Positions 34,733-45,300 are shown, counted from the stretch's first letter. The stretch: DNA of 64,000 bases from Saprospiraceae bacterium (GCA_028285545.1 JANQPA010000120.1:155351-219350); one strand, 5' to 3'. The notes: generated by a model not told the origin, from the letters alone. Numbers and translations: made by a program.

Positions 34733-35887
34733 ATGGCAAAAAGGGATTTTTATGAGGTATTAGGTGTTGGCAAAGATTCAGATGCAGCAACCATCAAAAA
34801 AGCCTATCGCAAACTTGCAATAAAATATCACCCGGATAAAAACCCAGATGATAAGCAAGCCGAAGAGAAATTTAAAGAGGCTGCAGAAGCTTATGAGGTA
34901 TTGAGTGACCCGGATAAAAAAGCAAGATATGATCGATTTGGCCATGCCGGAGTAAGTAATGGAGGTGGTGGTTTTAGAGGCGAAGGAATGACCATGGATG
35001 ATATCTTCCAGCAGTTTGGTGATATTTTTGGCGATTCTGGCTTTGGCTCTTTCTTTGGAGGCGGACGTAGTTCATCAACTTCTCGTTCGAGAGGGCAAAG
35101 GGGTTCTAATCTACGTATAAAGGTGGCTTTGACTCTGGAAGAGATTGCCTCAGGAGTGAATAAGAAAATAAAGGTACGCAAGCAAGTCGTTTGTGATGTT
35201 TGTAACGGTTCCGGTGCTAAAGATTCAGGTTCCGTTAATACCTGTGGAACTTGCCGGGGCTCGGGGTATGTGCGTCAAATAAAAAATACCTTTTTGGGGC
35301 AAATGCAGACTACCACTACTTGTCCTACCTGTGGCGGTTCAGGTCAGGTCATTACTGCCAATTGTTCTAAATGTAAGGGTGATGGCCGAGTATACGATGA
35401 AGAAACGATAGAGATTGAAATCCCGGCTGGTGTTGAAGAAGGAATGCAACTGTCGCTTAGAGGTAAAGGTAATGCTGGTTTGAGAGGTGGCCCTTCCGGA
35501 GATCTGCTTATTAGTGTTGAAGAAAAAAATCATCAGTATTTGCAAAGAGATGGCATTAATCTGATTTATGAATTATACCTGAATTTTGCTGATGCTGCTT
35601 TGGGAACTTCTGTGGAAGTACCGACCATAGAAAGCAAAGTAAAGATTAAGGTGCCTCCAGGAACTCAATCCGGGAAAATCTTTAGATTAAAAGGGAAAGG
35701 CCTTCCTTCCGTTCAATCCTACAATAAAGGAGATCAACTGATCCATGTCAATGTTTGGACTCCTAAAAAATTGAATAATGATGAACGGGCCATCCTGGAA
35801 AAATTGAGGGGCATGCCTAATTTTACCCCCAAACCAGGAAAATCAGATAAAGGCTTTTTCGAAAGAATGAAGGATTATTTTAGATAA
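34733..35887 (+). CDS. dnaJ: Molecular chaperone DnaJ (type I)
   Basis: A 384-residue full-length type I DnaJ. It has the J domain with HPD (IKYHPDKNPDD, about residue 32), a Gly/Phe-rich linker (about 75-115), four zinc-binding CxxCxGxG-type repeats (CDVCNGSG, CGTCRGSG, CPTCGGSG, CSKCKGDG), and two C-terminal substrate-binding domains. The last zinc repeat has GDG in place of GxG spacing residues, as in many homologues. It stimulates DnaK ATPase and delivers clients. It ends at a hairpin built from AGTAGAA-type heptamers. Confidence 0.96.
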   Translation: MAKRDFYEVLGVGKDSDAATIKKAYRKLAIKYHPDKNPDDKQAEEKFKEAAEAYEVLSDPDKKARYDRFGHAGVSNGGGGFRGEGMTMDDIFQQFGDIFGDSGFGSFFGGGRSSSTSRSRGQRGSNLRIKVALTLEEIASGVNKKIKVRKQVVCDVCNGSGAKDSGSVNTCGTCRGSGYVRQIKNTFLGQMQTTTTCPTCGGSGQVITANCSKCKGDGRVYDEETIEIEIPAGVEEGMQLSLRGKGNAGLRGGPSGDLLISVEEKNHQYLQRDGINLIYELYLNFADAALGTSVEVPTIESKVKIKVPPGTQSGKIFRLKGKGLPSVQSYNKGDQLIHVNVWTPKKLNNDERAILEKLRGMPNFTPKPGKSDKGFFERMKDYFR

Positions 35888-35900
35888 AAACTGGTCAAAA

Positions 35901-35955
35901 GTAAAAAGACGAAGGTAGAAAGTAAAATTGTTATACTTTCTACCTTTTACTTTAC
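35901..35955. terminator. Hairpin after dnaJ built from GTAGAAAGTA units
   Basis: A 13-bp perfect core stem (AAGGTAGAAAGTA at 35912-35924 with 35934-35946) has loop AAATTGTTA and outer GTAAA/TTTAC pairing (35901-35905 with 35951-35955). It uses the same heptamers as the arrays at 8145 and 14601. Confidence 0.7.
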
Positions 35956-35968
35956 ACAAAAACAAACT

Positions 35969-36445
35969 ATGATTCGGAAAGGTCCAATTACCTTAATTTT
36001 ACTAGGCATACTTGTTTTTTCCTGTGGGAAAAATTATCAATATCAGAAAAGTTATGATTTAGAAGGAGAGCAATGGACTTATGCTGATTCCCTAAGCTTT
36101 TCTTTTGATATCCAGGATACCACCAAAATTTATAATCTGTATCTACAATTAGAACACAGTACAGATTATGATTATCAAAATTTATATACCTATATCCATA
36201 CCCAATTCCCTTCCGGCGATCGTCTTGATGAAAAACTTTCCCTTCAACTGGCCAATAAAGCTGGTTATTGGGAAGGGAAATGTGGCAAAAAGCATTGCAA
36301 ACTTACCATTCCCATACAAGAAAACGCATACTTTAATCAACTAGGTACTCATTCTCTTATTCTGGAGCAATATATGCGTATGGATTCTCTGCCTGGGATA
36401 AAGAGCATTGCCTTTATGTTGGAAGACACCAAGGTTAAAAGATGA
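35969..36445 (+). CDS. gldH: Gliding motility lipoprotein GldH
   Basis: The 158-residue protein has lipobox Cys at residue 19 (ILVFSCG). The mature domain matches GldH by pattern: W-x-Y-x-DSLSFSFDI, YNLYLQLEHSTDYDYQNLYTYIHTQFPSG, GYWEGKCGKKHCKLTIPI, and closing EQYMRMDSLPGIKSIAFMLED. GldH is one of the lipoproteins required for gliding in Flavobacterium johnsoniae and is widespread in Bacteroidota, including species not known to glide. The other gld genes are not adjacent. Confidence 0.8.
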   Translation: MIRKGPITLILLGILVFSCGKNYQYQKSYDLEGEQWTYADSLSFSFDIQDTTKIYNLYLQLEHSTDYDYQNLYTYIHTQFPSGDRLDEKLSLQLANKAGYWEGKCGKKHCKLTIPIQENAYFNQLGTHSLILEQYMRMDSLPGIKSIAFMLEDTKVKR

Positions 36446-36533
36446 GAAGAAAGGTAAATCTTTAAGGTGATGAGGGATGAGTGACAAGCTTCAATTGGCA
36501 ACTATTCCTAATATTAATCTCTCTTGCTTTGAT

Positions 36534-37745
36534 TTAAGGAGCGATGATGACTAAGAGTATGGCCAGGGAAGCCATTACTACATTGTATCCAATTAACCAC
36601 TTTGGAAAATCAAACTTTCTCTCCAATAAGAATAAAAAACAGCATAAGTAGGTAGGGCTAAGCACACGTAAGAAGCTCCACATATCAATATAGATGGCAT
36701 TTGAATAGGAACACAAAAAGAAAAGATTAATCCCCACCATCCAAAACATCCAATTATTTGCCTGGAAATAACGAGATTTTAGGATTTCCCATAGGCAAAT
36801 AGCAATTAATAGAAATCCCCAGAAGATAAATAAGGCTTTGATAATATCAGCATCAAACTTCATACTTCTAATGATCCCCACAAATGGAAATTTAAAATGT
36901 AAATTAACGCTGGCTAAAAAATCAAAAGAATCTGTTGGGTATAAACTTATAATAAATAGTTTCCAGCACATATAGACCAACCAAGGTAATACTAAGCTTA
37001 TTTTATTTACCCATTCTCTCAAGCTTAGGTCTTTTCTTAAATTTTGAAGGAATAAAATGGCGTAAGCAGGACCTATAAAAGCAATGGAAATTTCTTTACA
37101 AAGAAGTAATAAAGTACTGACCACTAGAAACCAGGCATATTTTTTCTTTAAATAACACAAATAACACCAGGCTAGGAGAGTACATAATAAGACCTCAGCT
37201 AAATCTCTGGCAACAGCTAGGTATAAGCCTCCAATCAATAGCGGAGTATAGGCTCGTAAAGGTGGTGCATCGAGGCAGCGCACAATTTCCTTATAAATTT
37301 TTATGAGAAAAATGAAGGCCAAAATATTGACGAGAATCAAAGTATAGGGAACCCAATCTACCTGCCCTAAAGCAAGCAGCCAAGCACTAAAAGGATATAA
37401 TACTCGACTTCTACGATAAATGGGGTCCGTTATCCTGATTCCATATCGATCAAAACTTCTGACTAATTTAAAATCCTTGTTAATTCGTTCATTTTTGATG
37501 TCCTTATTAAATGGATTAATCGCATATCTGTAATAAAATTGTCCATCATAGCCACCTTTAAATAAGCGTAAATCATGGATTAATTCATTCTTGTCAGAAT
37601 AGCGGCCCGCCAAAATAAAATAGCTTGGATCAAAGCCACCAACAATAAACCTGGTCAGAAATATGCTACCTATTATTATACTAGAAATTAAGATGGGATT
37701 TTTAAGAAACAAAGACTTGAATTGGACTATAGTTAATTTATTCAA
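36534..37745 (-). CDS. Polytopic membrane protein, GT-C-like (cell-surface glycopolymer formation family)
   Basis: The 403-residue protein has about nine hydrophobic segments. After TM1, a periplasmic loop reads GGYDGQFYYRYAINP and later DPIYRRSRVLYPFSAWLLALG. The YDGQFYY and YRRxRxLYP motifs are those of an integral-membrane family linked to cell-surface glycopolymers, resembling GT-C glycosyltransferases. The catalytic Asp may be the one in YDGQ. The donor and acceptor are unknown. It is monocistronic, converging on gldH. Confidence 0.65.
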   Translation of the reverse strand: MNKLTIVQFKSLFLKNPILISSIIIGSIFLTRFIVGGFDPSYFILAGRYSDKNELIHDLRLFKGGYDGQFYYRYAINPFNKDIKNERINKDFKLVRSFDRYGIRITDPIYRRSRVLYPFSAWLLALGQVDWVPYTLILVNILAFIFLIKIYKEIVRCLDAPPLRAYTPLLIGGLYLAVARDLAEVLLCTLLAWCYLCYLKKKYAWFLVVSTLLLLCKEISIAFIGPAYAILFLQNLRKDLSLREWVNKISLVLPWLVYMCWKLFIISLYPTDSFDFLASVNLHFKFPFVGIIRSMKFDADIIKALFIFWGFLLIAICLWEILKSRYFQANNWMFWMVGINLFFLCSYSNAIYIDMWSFLRVLSPTYLCCFLFLLERKFDFPKWLIGYNVVMASLAILLVIIAP

Positions 37746-37814
37746 CAGTAATTAATTTTTTGGGTAATCCATTAAAACGCTAAACTTCACTTTTAAAAGC
37801 GTATCTTAACTAAT

Positions 37815-37853
37815 GCTGTTACTAATTGACGATTTTTCGTCAAAACAGCTGTT
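37815..37853 (+). promoter_or_regulatory. Hairpin flanked by GCTGTTAC direct repeats upstream of the GlsB-like gene
   Basis: TTGACGA/TCGTCAA (37826-37832 with 37837-37843, loop TTTT) lies between two GCTGTTAC copies (37815-37822 and 37848-37855). The second overlaps palindrome AACAGCTGTT (37844-37853). It lies 30-70 bp before the start codon and may be an operator. No TAnnTTTG box is seen. Confidence 0.4.
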
Positions 37854-37884
37854 ACACCTTTTTTAACCAAAATAACAATTCATT

Positions 37885-38124
37885 ATGGAATTATTGTATT
37901 TTATCATTATCGGTGCAGTAGCCGGATGGCTGGCAGGGCAAATTATGAAAGGGAAGGGTTATGGACTGGTTGGAAATATCATCCTCGGTATTATTGGAGC
38001 TTTAGTAGGTGGCTGGCTTTTGGGCTTTTTAGGCATCACTATAGCCGCAGGACTGGTTGGTTCTATTATTACTTCAGTAATTGGAGCAGTGGTAGTGCTA
38101 TTTGTGGCTGGCTTGTTTAAGTAG
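37885..38124 (+). CDS. GlsB/YeaQ/YmgE family stress-response membrane protein
   Basis: A 79-residue protein made of three Gly-rich hydrophobic segments: MELLYFIIIGAVAGWLAGQI, then MKGKGYGLVGNIILGIIGALVGGWL and a final helix. The conserved GWLAGxIMKGxGxGLxGNIxLGIxGAxVGG pattern is that of the transglycosylase-associated family. In other bacteria members are induced by acid or general stress, and their biochemical role is unclear. It is monocistronic, with possible operator palindromes upstream and a terminator downstream. Confidence 0.9.
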   Translation: MELLYFIIIGAVAGWLAGQIMKGKGYGLVGNIILGIIGALVGGWLLGFLGITIAAGLVGSIITSVIGAVVVLFVAGLFK

Positions 38125-38140
38125 AAAAGATAGACAGATT

Positions 38141-38189
38141 AGATAAAAAAGGAAAGGCCCGGCTTAGCTGGGCCTTTCCTTTTTTATCT
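38141..38189. terminator. Bidirectional terminator, 20-bp perfect stem
   Basis: 38141-38160 pairs perfectly with 38170-38189 (core GGAAAGGCCC), loop GGCTTAGCT. AAAAAA on one arm and TTTTTT on the other allow function both ways. It lies between the GlsB-like gene and convergent carB and overlaps the carB stop codon. Confidence 0.92.
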
Positions 38190-41000
38190 AGTTAAATACA
38201 TGTAACGTTTGCTATCTAAATCTCTAAAGAAAGGATCGGATAAATCCTTGATAAAGCGAATGGCCTCACCTGTAGATTTCATCTCAGGCCCTAAATTCTT
38301 ATCCACATTTGGAAATTTATCAAAAGAAAATACCGGAACTTTTATGGCATAACCACTTGGCTGTGGTTTGATGTCAAAGTCTTTTAATTTATGCGTTCCA
38401 AGCATAATCTTGGTTGCAATTTGTAAATAAGGGACTTTATAGGCTTTGGCAATAAACGGAGTAGTACGGGATGCTCTTGGGTTGGCCTCAATAACAAAAA
38501 CCTGGTCATCTTTTATGGCAAACTGAACATTCATCAAGCCGATAATATTTAGCTCTTTGGCAATTTTTTTGGCGTATTCTACCATCTTATTAATGGCAGT
38601 AACCGAAATGGAGTATGTAGGCAAAACTGCTGAGCTATCACCTGAATGAATACCTGCTGGCTCAATATGTTCCATTATTCCCATAATGTGGACATCATCC
38701 CCATCACAAATAGCATCAATTTCGGCTTCCTTAGCCCTGTCCAAAAATTGATCAATCAAGACTTTATTATCTGGCAAGTGCTTAAATATACTCAAAACAT
38801 GGTGCTCTAGTTCATCATCATTAATCACAATACGCATTCGCTGACCACCCAAAACATAGGAAGGTCTCACCAGAACGGGATAGGTAACACGATTGGCAAT
38901 TTCCAAGGCTTCATCAGCATTCGTAGCAGCCCCATATTTGGGGTAGGGAATCTCCAATCGTTTTAAAAGATCCGAAAAGGCACCACGATCTTCTGCTAAA
39001 TCCATATTCGGGAAACTGGTACCAATAATTTTAATACCCTTTTTATGAAGCTTCTCTGCAAGCTTTAAGGCCGTTTGTCCACCTAACTGAACAATAACGC
39101 CTTCTGGTTTTTCCAGCTCAATTATTTCTTCTAAATGCTCCCAGAAAACTGGTTCAAAGTATAATTTATCTGCAATGTCAAAATCTGTAGAAACTGTCTC
39201 GGGATTACAGTTAATCATTATTGATTCATAGCCAGCATCCTTAATTGCAATTAGACCATGTACACAACAATAATCAAACTCTATACCCTGCCCAATTCGA
39301 TTAGGTCCGGAACCAAGAACAATTACCTTCTTTTTCTTGGAAGGAATACTTTCATTTTCACTATCGAAGGTGGAATAAAAATAAGGCGTTTGTGCTTCAA
39401 ATTCGGCGGCACAGGTATCCACCATTTTGTAGGTTCTATGAATCTTTAGCTTCTTTCTGCATTTGGTAACCGCTTCCTCATCTACTCTCATTAACCAGGC
39501 AATCTGAGCATCAGAATACCCCAAGGTTTTTAATTCTCTGAAAAATACTTCAGGGATATCTTCAGGCACATTATAGTATTGTAATTTATTTTCCAGGTCT
39601 ACCAGGTACTTTATTTGCTTTAAAAACCAGGGATCAATTTTTGATAGATTTTGGATGGTTTTAAGTGGAACACCAAGTCGGATGCCATCTTTGACTCTAA
39701 AAAGTCGGTCATCACTAGCTGTTTCAATTCGTTCGAGTACATCTGAAGTCTTGATCCACTCCTTCTTGTCGGCCCCCAAGCCCATTCTATTATTTTCCAA
39801 TGATTGGCAGGCTTTCTGTAAGGCCTCCAAAAAACTCCGTCCTATTCCCATTACTTCCCCAACTGATTTCATCTGTAGCCCCAAGGTAGTATCTGCTCCC
39901 TGGAATTTTGGAAAATTCCAACGCGGCAATTTGACAATCACATAATCAAGAGTAGGTTCAAAATAGGCAGAGGTGGTTTTGGTAATTTGATTTTTTAATT
40001 CATCCAAAGTATAGCCAATGGCCAGTTTTGCAGCAATTTTTGCGATGGGATAACCAGTGGCCTTACTAGCTAAAGCAGATGATCGAGATACCCTGGGATT
40101 AATCTCGATAACAATTAACTCCTCCGTCTCAGGGTTTTGTGAGAATTGGATGTTACAGCCACCCGCAAAATTTCCTAATGATCGCATCGCTTGAATGGCC
40201 TGGTCTCTCATATCCTGATAAGCCGTATCGGAGAGGGTCATAGCAGGAGCTACCGTTATACTATCTCCGGTATGAATACCCATCGGATCCAGGTTTTCGA
40301 CGGTACAAATGATAACGACATTATCATTACTATCCCTTAGCAATTCCAGTTCAAATTCCTTCCATCCTAATACCGCCTTTTCAACCAATACCTCATGAAC
40401 TGGAGACATGTCCAGCCCTCTTCTTAAGGCAGCATCAAAATCTTCGGCAGAATGAACAAATCCTCCTCCAGTTCCTCCTAAGGTATAAGATGGGCGAATA
40501 ACGAGTGGAAAACCAATCTTTTGGGCAGCTTCTTTTCCTTCAAGAAAGGAATTGGCAATATAGGAAGGAGCAACTCCTAATCCTATTTTTACCATTAATT
40601 GACGGAAGGCCTCCCTGTTTTCAGCAAGATCAATGGCTTCCAGATCCACTCCAATCAGTTTGACATCATATTTTTCCCATACGCCTTGTTTACCCGCCTC
40701 AATGGCTAAGTTCAGTGCAGTTTGTCCACCCATGGTGGGAAGGACTGCATCAATTTTGCGCTCTTCTAGGATTTGTACCAGACTTTCTACAGTCAGTGGC
40801 AATAAATATACATGATCAGCAGTGACCGGATCAGTCATGATCGTTGCAGGATTTGAGTTGATAAGGGTAACCTCAATCCCTTCCTCACGCAGGGATCTGG
40901 AGGCCTGAGAACCCGAATAATCAAACTCGCAAGCCTGACCAATAATAATAGGACCACTACCAATAATTAGGACGGATTTGATGGATGTATCTTTGGGCAT
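38184..41000 (-). CDS. carB: Carbamoyl-phosphate synthase large subunit, short form
   Basis: The 938-residue protein has two ATP-grasp synthetase halves: the first starts with SVLIIGSGPIIIGQACEFDYSGSQA and the second with VIVLGSGPNRIGQGIEFDY near residue 560. An oligomerisation segment lies between. Each half has the GGQTALNLA/GGQTALKLA and EINPRVSR/EANPRASR motifs. Typical CarB has about 1070 residues; this one ends soon after GPEMKSTGEA, so it lacks the C-terminal MGS-like allosteric domain. Short CarB forms are known in Flavobacteria. The glutaminase carA is not adjacent. It supplies carbamoyl phosphate for pyrimidines and arginine. Confidence 0.95.
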   Translation of the reverse strand: MPKDTSIKSVLIIGSGPIIIGQACEFDYSGSQASRSLREEGIEVTLINSNPATIMTDPVTADHVYLLPLTVESLVQILEERKIDAVLPTMGGQTALNLAIEAGKQGVWEKYDVKLIGVDLEAIDLAENREAFRQLMVKIGLGVAPSYIANSFLEGKEAAQKIGFPLVIRPSYTLGGTGGGFVHSAEDFDAALRRGLDMSPVHEVLVEKAVLGWKEFELELLRDSNDNVVIICTVENLDPMGIHTGDSITVAPAMTLSDTAYQDMRDQAIQAMRSLGNFAGGCNIQFSQNPETEELIVIEINPRVSRSSALASKATGYPIAKIAAKLAIGYTLDELKNQITKTTSAYFEPTLDYVIVKLPRWNFPKFQGADTTLGLQMKSVGEVMGIGRSFLEALQKACQSLENNRMGLGADKKEWIKTSDVLERIETASDDRLFRVKDGIRLGVPLKTIQNLSKIDPWFLKQIKYLVDLENKLQYYNVPEDIPEVFFRELKTLGYSDAQIAWLMRVDEEAVTKCRKKLKIHRTYKMVDTCAAEFEAQTPYFYSTFDSENESIPSKKKKVIVLGSGPNRIGQGIEFDYCCVHGLIAIKDAGYESIMINCNPETVSTDFDIADKLYFEPVFWEHLEEIIELEKPEGVIVQLGGQTALKLAEKLHKKGIKIIGTSFPNMDLAEDRGAFSDLLKRLEIPYPKYGAATNADEALEIANRVTYPVLVRPSYVLGGQRMRIVINDDELEHHVLSIFKHLPDNKVLIDQFLDRAKEAEIDAICDGDDVHIMGIMEHIEPAGIHSGDSSAVLPTYSISVTAINKMVEYAKKIAKELNIIGLMNVQFAIKDDQVFVIEANPRASRTTPFIAKAYKVPYLQIATKIMLGTHKLKDFDIKPQPSGYAIKVPVFSFDKFPNVDKNLGPEMKSTGEAIRFIKDLSDPFFRDLDSKRYMYLTR

Positions 41001-41270
41001 GTGCTAGCAATTTTTCAAATTGCCTGCAAAGATAAAATACTCTTTATTCAATCCGAATGATATCTTATATTTTTTCTGAATTTGAACAAAATAATTATTT
41101 ATCCTATAATTATTTTTCCATTATTAATTTCCAATAGGGAAATAATAACTATAAATATTCAAATCAAGAGCTAATTCATTGCCTAAAACCTGGCTTATAA
41201 TTTAATACATCAGGGAAGAATATTTGTATAGAGCCGATCATGATTTGAAGCCTTTTCCAGGTCAAAATCC
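41001..41270 (-). promoter_or_regulatory. carB upstream region with -7 box TATCTTTG at 41027-41034
   Basis: The minus strand reads TATCTTTG at 41034-41027, an exact TAnnTTTG box placing transcription start near 41020, about 20 bases before the carB ATG. GCAATTT/AAATTGC (41007-41023) can form a small leader hairpin. The rest of the 270 bp is AT-rich, with no gene seen. Confidence 0.55.
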
Positions 41271-41972
41271 CTATTCCAAAATTTCAATATCTAGTGTTTG
41301 GCTATAAAATTCTTGTTGAATTTGGACATGCCAGGGGCCAGAGTTAGATATATCTATTTGTTTTTTCACTAAATATATTTGTCCCTTGCCTATAGGCCAT
41401 TGCTGGATTGATTCGGGGCTTAATCGGAAGGTGTTACCAGTGGAAGGACCATTGATGGTTGTTGAATAAGCTTTGTTGTTGACATCAGAAAATAAAAATA
41501 CGAGACTTTGGGTTTTACTTAAGACGCCTCCTTCGACATTAAAAGAAATTCCAGATTCCTTACTGGCTTCTTCTATAGAAAAAGATCCCAGGGCTTCCAT
41601 CTTCGGGCTAATCTTTTTATTACTTCCTGCTTCCTCTTCAAATACAAATTCATGATTATTTCTATACTCTGAGTTTTTAATTTCGGCAATATATCTGTAA
41701 GCCCCCTCCTGTATCTTTTTTTCCTGCATTGAGGACCCATTAAATTGAATGCCCGATTCGGCTCGCCAGGGTTTTGCATTTTCGGGTTTGTCCCCTACAA
41801 AAAATGATGCAGTAGCCTTAAGCTCTTTTTCGGCTTCCAGATACCGGACATAAAAGTCAGCGTAGTAATTTTTTTTTGCTTCAGAAGTGGCAGGAGCTCT
41901 TTTGCAACTAAAAGTTGGGAGAGCGAGTAACATCATCAATAGTGCAACCGTATATCTCATTGATTTGATCAT
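41271..41972 (-). CDS. Hypothetical lipoprotein
   Basis: A 233-residue protein with a lipobox Cys at residue 23 (LPTFSCK); ATG at 41960 could be the true start, making it Cys19. The mature part is beta-rich without a family I recognise: EKELKATASFFVGD, an Ile-Gln-Phe segment with GSSMQEKKI, and a closing SGPWHVQIQQEFYSQTLDIEILE. It could be an outer-membrane-anchored beta-sandwich. It is divergent from the TonB-dependent receptor gene, separated by 335 bp, and may or may not be functionally linked to it. Confidence 0.65.
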   Translation of the reverse strand: MIKSMRYTVALLMMLLALPTFSCKRAPATSEAKKNYYADFYVRYLEAEKELKATASFFVGDKPENAKPWRAESGIQFNGSSMQEKKIQEGAYRYIAEIKNSEYRNNHEFVFEEEAGSNKKISPKMEALGSFSIEEASKESGISFNVEGGVLSKTQSLVFLFSDVNNKAYSTTINGPSTGNTFRLSPESIQQWPIGKGQIYLVKKQIDISNSGPWHVQIQQEFYSQTLDIEILE

Positions 41973-42307
41973 TTTTAGAACCTCACAAAGATAATTTTTA
42001 AATCCTGAAAATTTAAGATTGCTAATACCGCTGTCTTATTCCTCAGCCTTCATCACGAGTTATCTGAATAGGAGAGGAAGCTTTGTCATTTAGTGGACCA
42101 ATTATTAATTATAGGCCCTCATACAAGGAGCTATTAAGTTGATTGGATCGTTTTTACATTAGCTTTAGGTATATATGTATGTTTGAATTAATTGTTGGCC
42201 GCATATTTGTCTGCTATTGGGCTTAATTTTTTGCCTGAATTATGCTGGCTCTTAATTACTAAGATTATTTTTGTTAAAATTGTAAATTTTGAGATAAAAT
42301 TTAGAGT
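41973..42307 (+). promoter_or_regulatory. Divergent intergenic region with -7 box TATTTTTG at 42266-42273
   Basis: An exact TAnnTTTG match at 42266-42273 would start transcription near 42280, 28 bp before the receptor ATG. No good -33 element is spaced correctly. The rest of the 335 bp is AT-rich with no gene or strong repeat. Confidence 0.5.
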
Positions 42308-45300
42308 ATGTTGAGAATTTTACTCTTATCGATAACCTTATGCCTAACGGCCCTTTCTTTTGGACAGACTTCACTATCGGGGAAAGTAACAGATGAAGAC
42401 TCGGGGGAGCCCATTGTTTTTGGAACCGTTGCCCTTTACCAAAATGATGTTCTGCGTAATGTAGTAGATACGGATGATGTTGGAAATTTCACCTTCGCCA
42501 ATATAGATCCTGGAACCTATGATGTGGAAGCCTCCTATACCGGATATCAACCCAAGCGCATTGCTAATGTGAAAGTTTTGGCTGGGAAATCTAATAAAGT
42601 GGATTTGGCCATTACCACAGGAGGGGGAATTGTTCTGGATGAGGTCGTCGTGGTAGATTATGAAGTCCCACTGGTTGAACAAGATAATACTACTTCAGGT
42701 ACCACTCTGACAAGTGAGCAGATTCGCAATCTTCCCACCAGAAATATTAATGCGCTTGCCTCTACTTCTGCTGGGTTAGCCTCCACAGATGAAGGGGACG
42801 CCATTACCATCAGAGGATCCCGTTCTAATGCAACAGATTATTATGTGGATGGCATTAGAGTACAGGGAAGTTTAATACCTGAATCAGAAATTGATCAGCT
42901 GCAGGTGATTACTGGAGGTATAGAGGCCAGATATGGTGATGTAACTGGAGGGATTATCTCTATTACAACAAAAGGACCTTCTAATAAATTTTCGGGCGGA
43001 ATAGAATTAGAAACATCAGAATTTTTGGATGCCTATAAAAATAGTTTGGTGGGATTCAACCTGAGTGGCCCCATATTAAAAAATGATCAGGGACGCTCAG
43101 TATTGGGGTATAGACTTGCTGGTAGATACACCTATCGATTCGATGATGACCCACCGGCAGTACCTGTTTATAGAATAAAAGATGAATTGCTCTCCGATTT
43201 GGAAGCCAATCCTTTGTTGGGAGATGGTGGAATTCCTTTAGTGGCTGCAGATTTTTTGACTAATAATGAGGTAGACGCTCTCGATGCTTCTCCTTTTGAG
43301 AATTCGAGCTTGTTGGATGTTACAGCGAAGATAGACGCTCTATTGACCAATGATATTGATGTAACACTGACGGGCGCATTAAGGGATTCGCGTAACCGCT
43401 TCACCCCAGGAGGTTGGGGGCTGTTAAACAGCCACAACAATCCTGAAGCTACGGGCACCAATGTAAGAGGAAATTTCAGATTTCGTCACCGCCTGCCAGG
43501 AGCCTCTGGCTTAATCCAAAATGCTTCTTATGATTTTCAGATTGGCTATGAGAAAAGAAATTCTGAAACCGGAGATTATAATCATCAGGATCGATTGTTT
43601 GATTATGGGTATATCGGACAATTTGATGTAGAGTGGATTCCAACCTTTATTGAGCAATTTAATGAGGAAACACAGCTTACAGAAGCTGTTCATACCGATT
43701 ATCTTAGAGTACTAAGAGGGTATACGGCAGGTGCTTCGAATCCTGTGTTAACCAATTATAATAATGCTATGGGGCTCAATTTTGAAGAAAGCCTCAATGG
43801 TTCGGTTGGTAATTACGTGTTAGGTGGTTTAGTAGGAGCAGGCAACCTGCTCGCTTTGGAGAGCTTTTTTGCTCCTAATGGCAATATATCCGGTTTGTAT
43901 AACAACTCCTGGAATTTTCACTCTAATGTTGGTACAGTTTATAACTCCTATAATAAAAGTGAAGGAGATGTAATTACTTTCAATGCGAATGCTAATTTTC
44001 AATTAGTCCCTGGTAATTCCGATCAAGGTGTTCATAATATACAGTTTGGAATTATGTATGAGCAACGTATTAATAGAGGTTATACCGTTGCGCCTAGAGG
44101 ATTATGGAATATTGCTCGCCAACAGGCGAATATCCATATATTGGGAATTGAAGAAAACCCAGACACGGTTGGATTTTTTACAGGTATAACTGAATATCCC
44201 TCAGTTCCTCTTTTGAGTTTAAAATTGGAGGAGCAGTCGGACAGCCGTTTTTTCAGGGAAGTAAGACAGGTGACGGGTCAAAGTTTAGATGAATTTGTAA
44301 ATGTTGATGGATTATCACCGGATCAGTTAAGCTTGAGTATGTTTTCTGCCAAAGAATTAAATGACCAGCGCATCATTAATTATTTTGGCTACGACTATCT
44401 CGGAATGCCTTTCAATGGCACATTTGAAGAATTTTTTACAGCTACTGATCAGGATGGAGTCCGAACGTTCCCGGTAGCTCCCAATAGGCCGATTTATTCT
44501 GCTGCTTATATCCAAGACAAGTTTACCTTTCGGGATATTATATTTCGACTAGGGGTTCGGGTTGACCGTTATGATGCAAATACCCAGGTTCTAAAAGATT
44601 TGTATTCTCTTTACGATATTATGGGAGCCAGTCAATTTCATCAGCAATTTGGAGGAGATCGGCCGGGTAATATCGGTGATGATTATAAAGTTTACCTGGA
44701 AAGTGAAGATAATATATCTACTGATCCCACTGTACTTGCTTATCGAGATGAAGACCAATGGTATAAAAGCGATGGTACTCCAGTGAATAGCCCTACTGAA
44801 ATTATTTCTGGAGGCTTAGTTTTTCCAAAATATCAGGACGATCGAGTTACTCAGAATAATAACTTCATTAAATCACGAAACTTTGATCCTAGTGTTTCTT
44901 TTGAAGATTATGAAGCTCAGATAAACATTATGCCTCGATTGGCTTTTTCCTTCCCCATTTCACAGGATGCTAATTTCTTTGCTCATTACGACATTTTGGT
45001 TCAACGACCACCTTCCAATACATTGGCCACTGCTCGCGATTACTTCTATTTTACGGATGAAGCAGGTGTAATCAAAAACAACCCCAATTTAAGACCTGAG
45101 CGTACCATCGATTATGAAGTAGGATTCAGGCAGGTTGTTTCCTCTTCTTCAGCAATTAAATTGGCAGCCTACTATAAGGAAATGAGAGACATGATTCAGG
45201 TGCGCACCGTTTTTCCGGTACCATTTGTTAATCAATATACTACTTATGATAATTTGGATTTCGGGACAGTTAAAGGTTTTTCTTTTGAGTATGACCTAAG

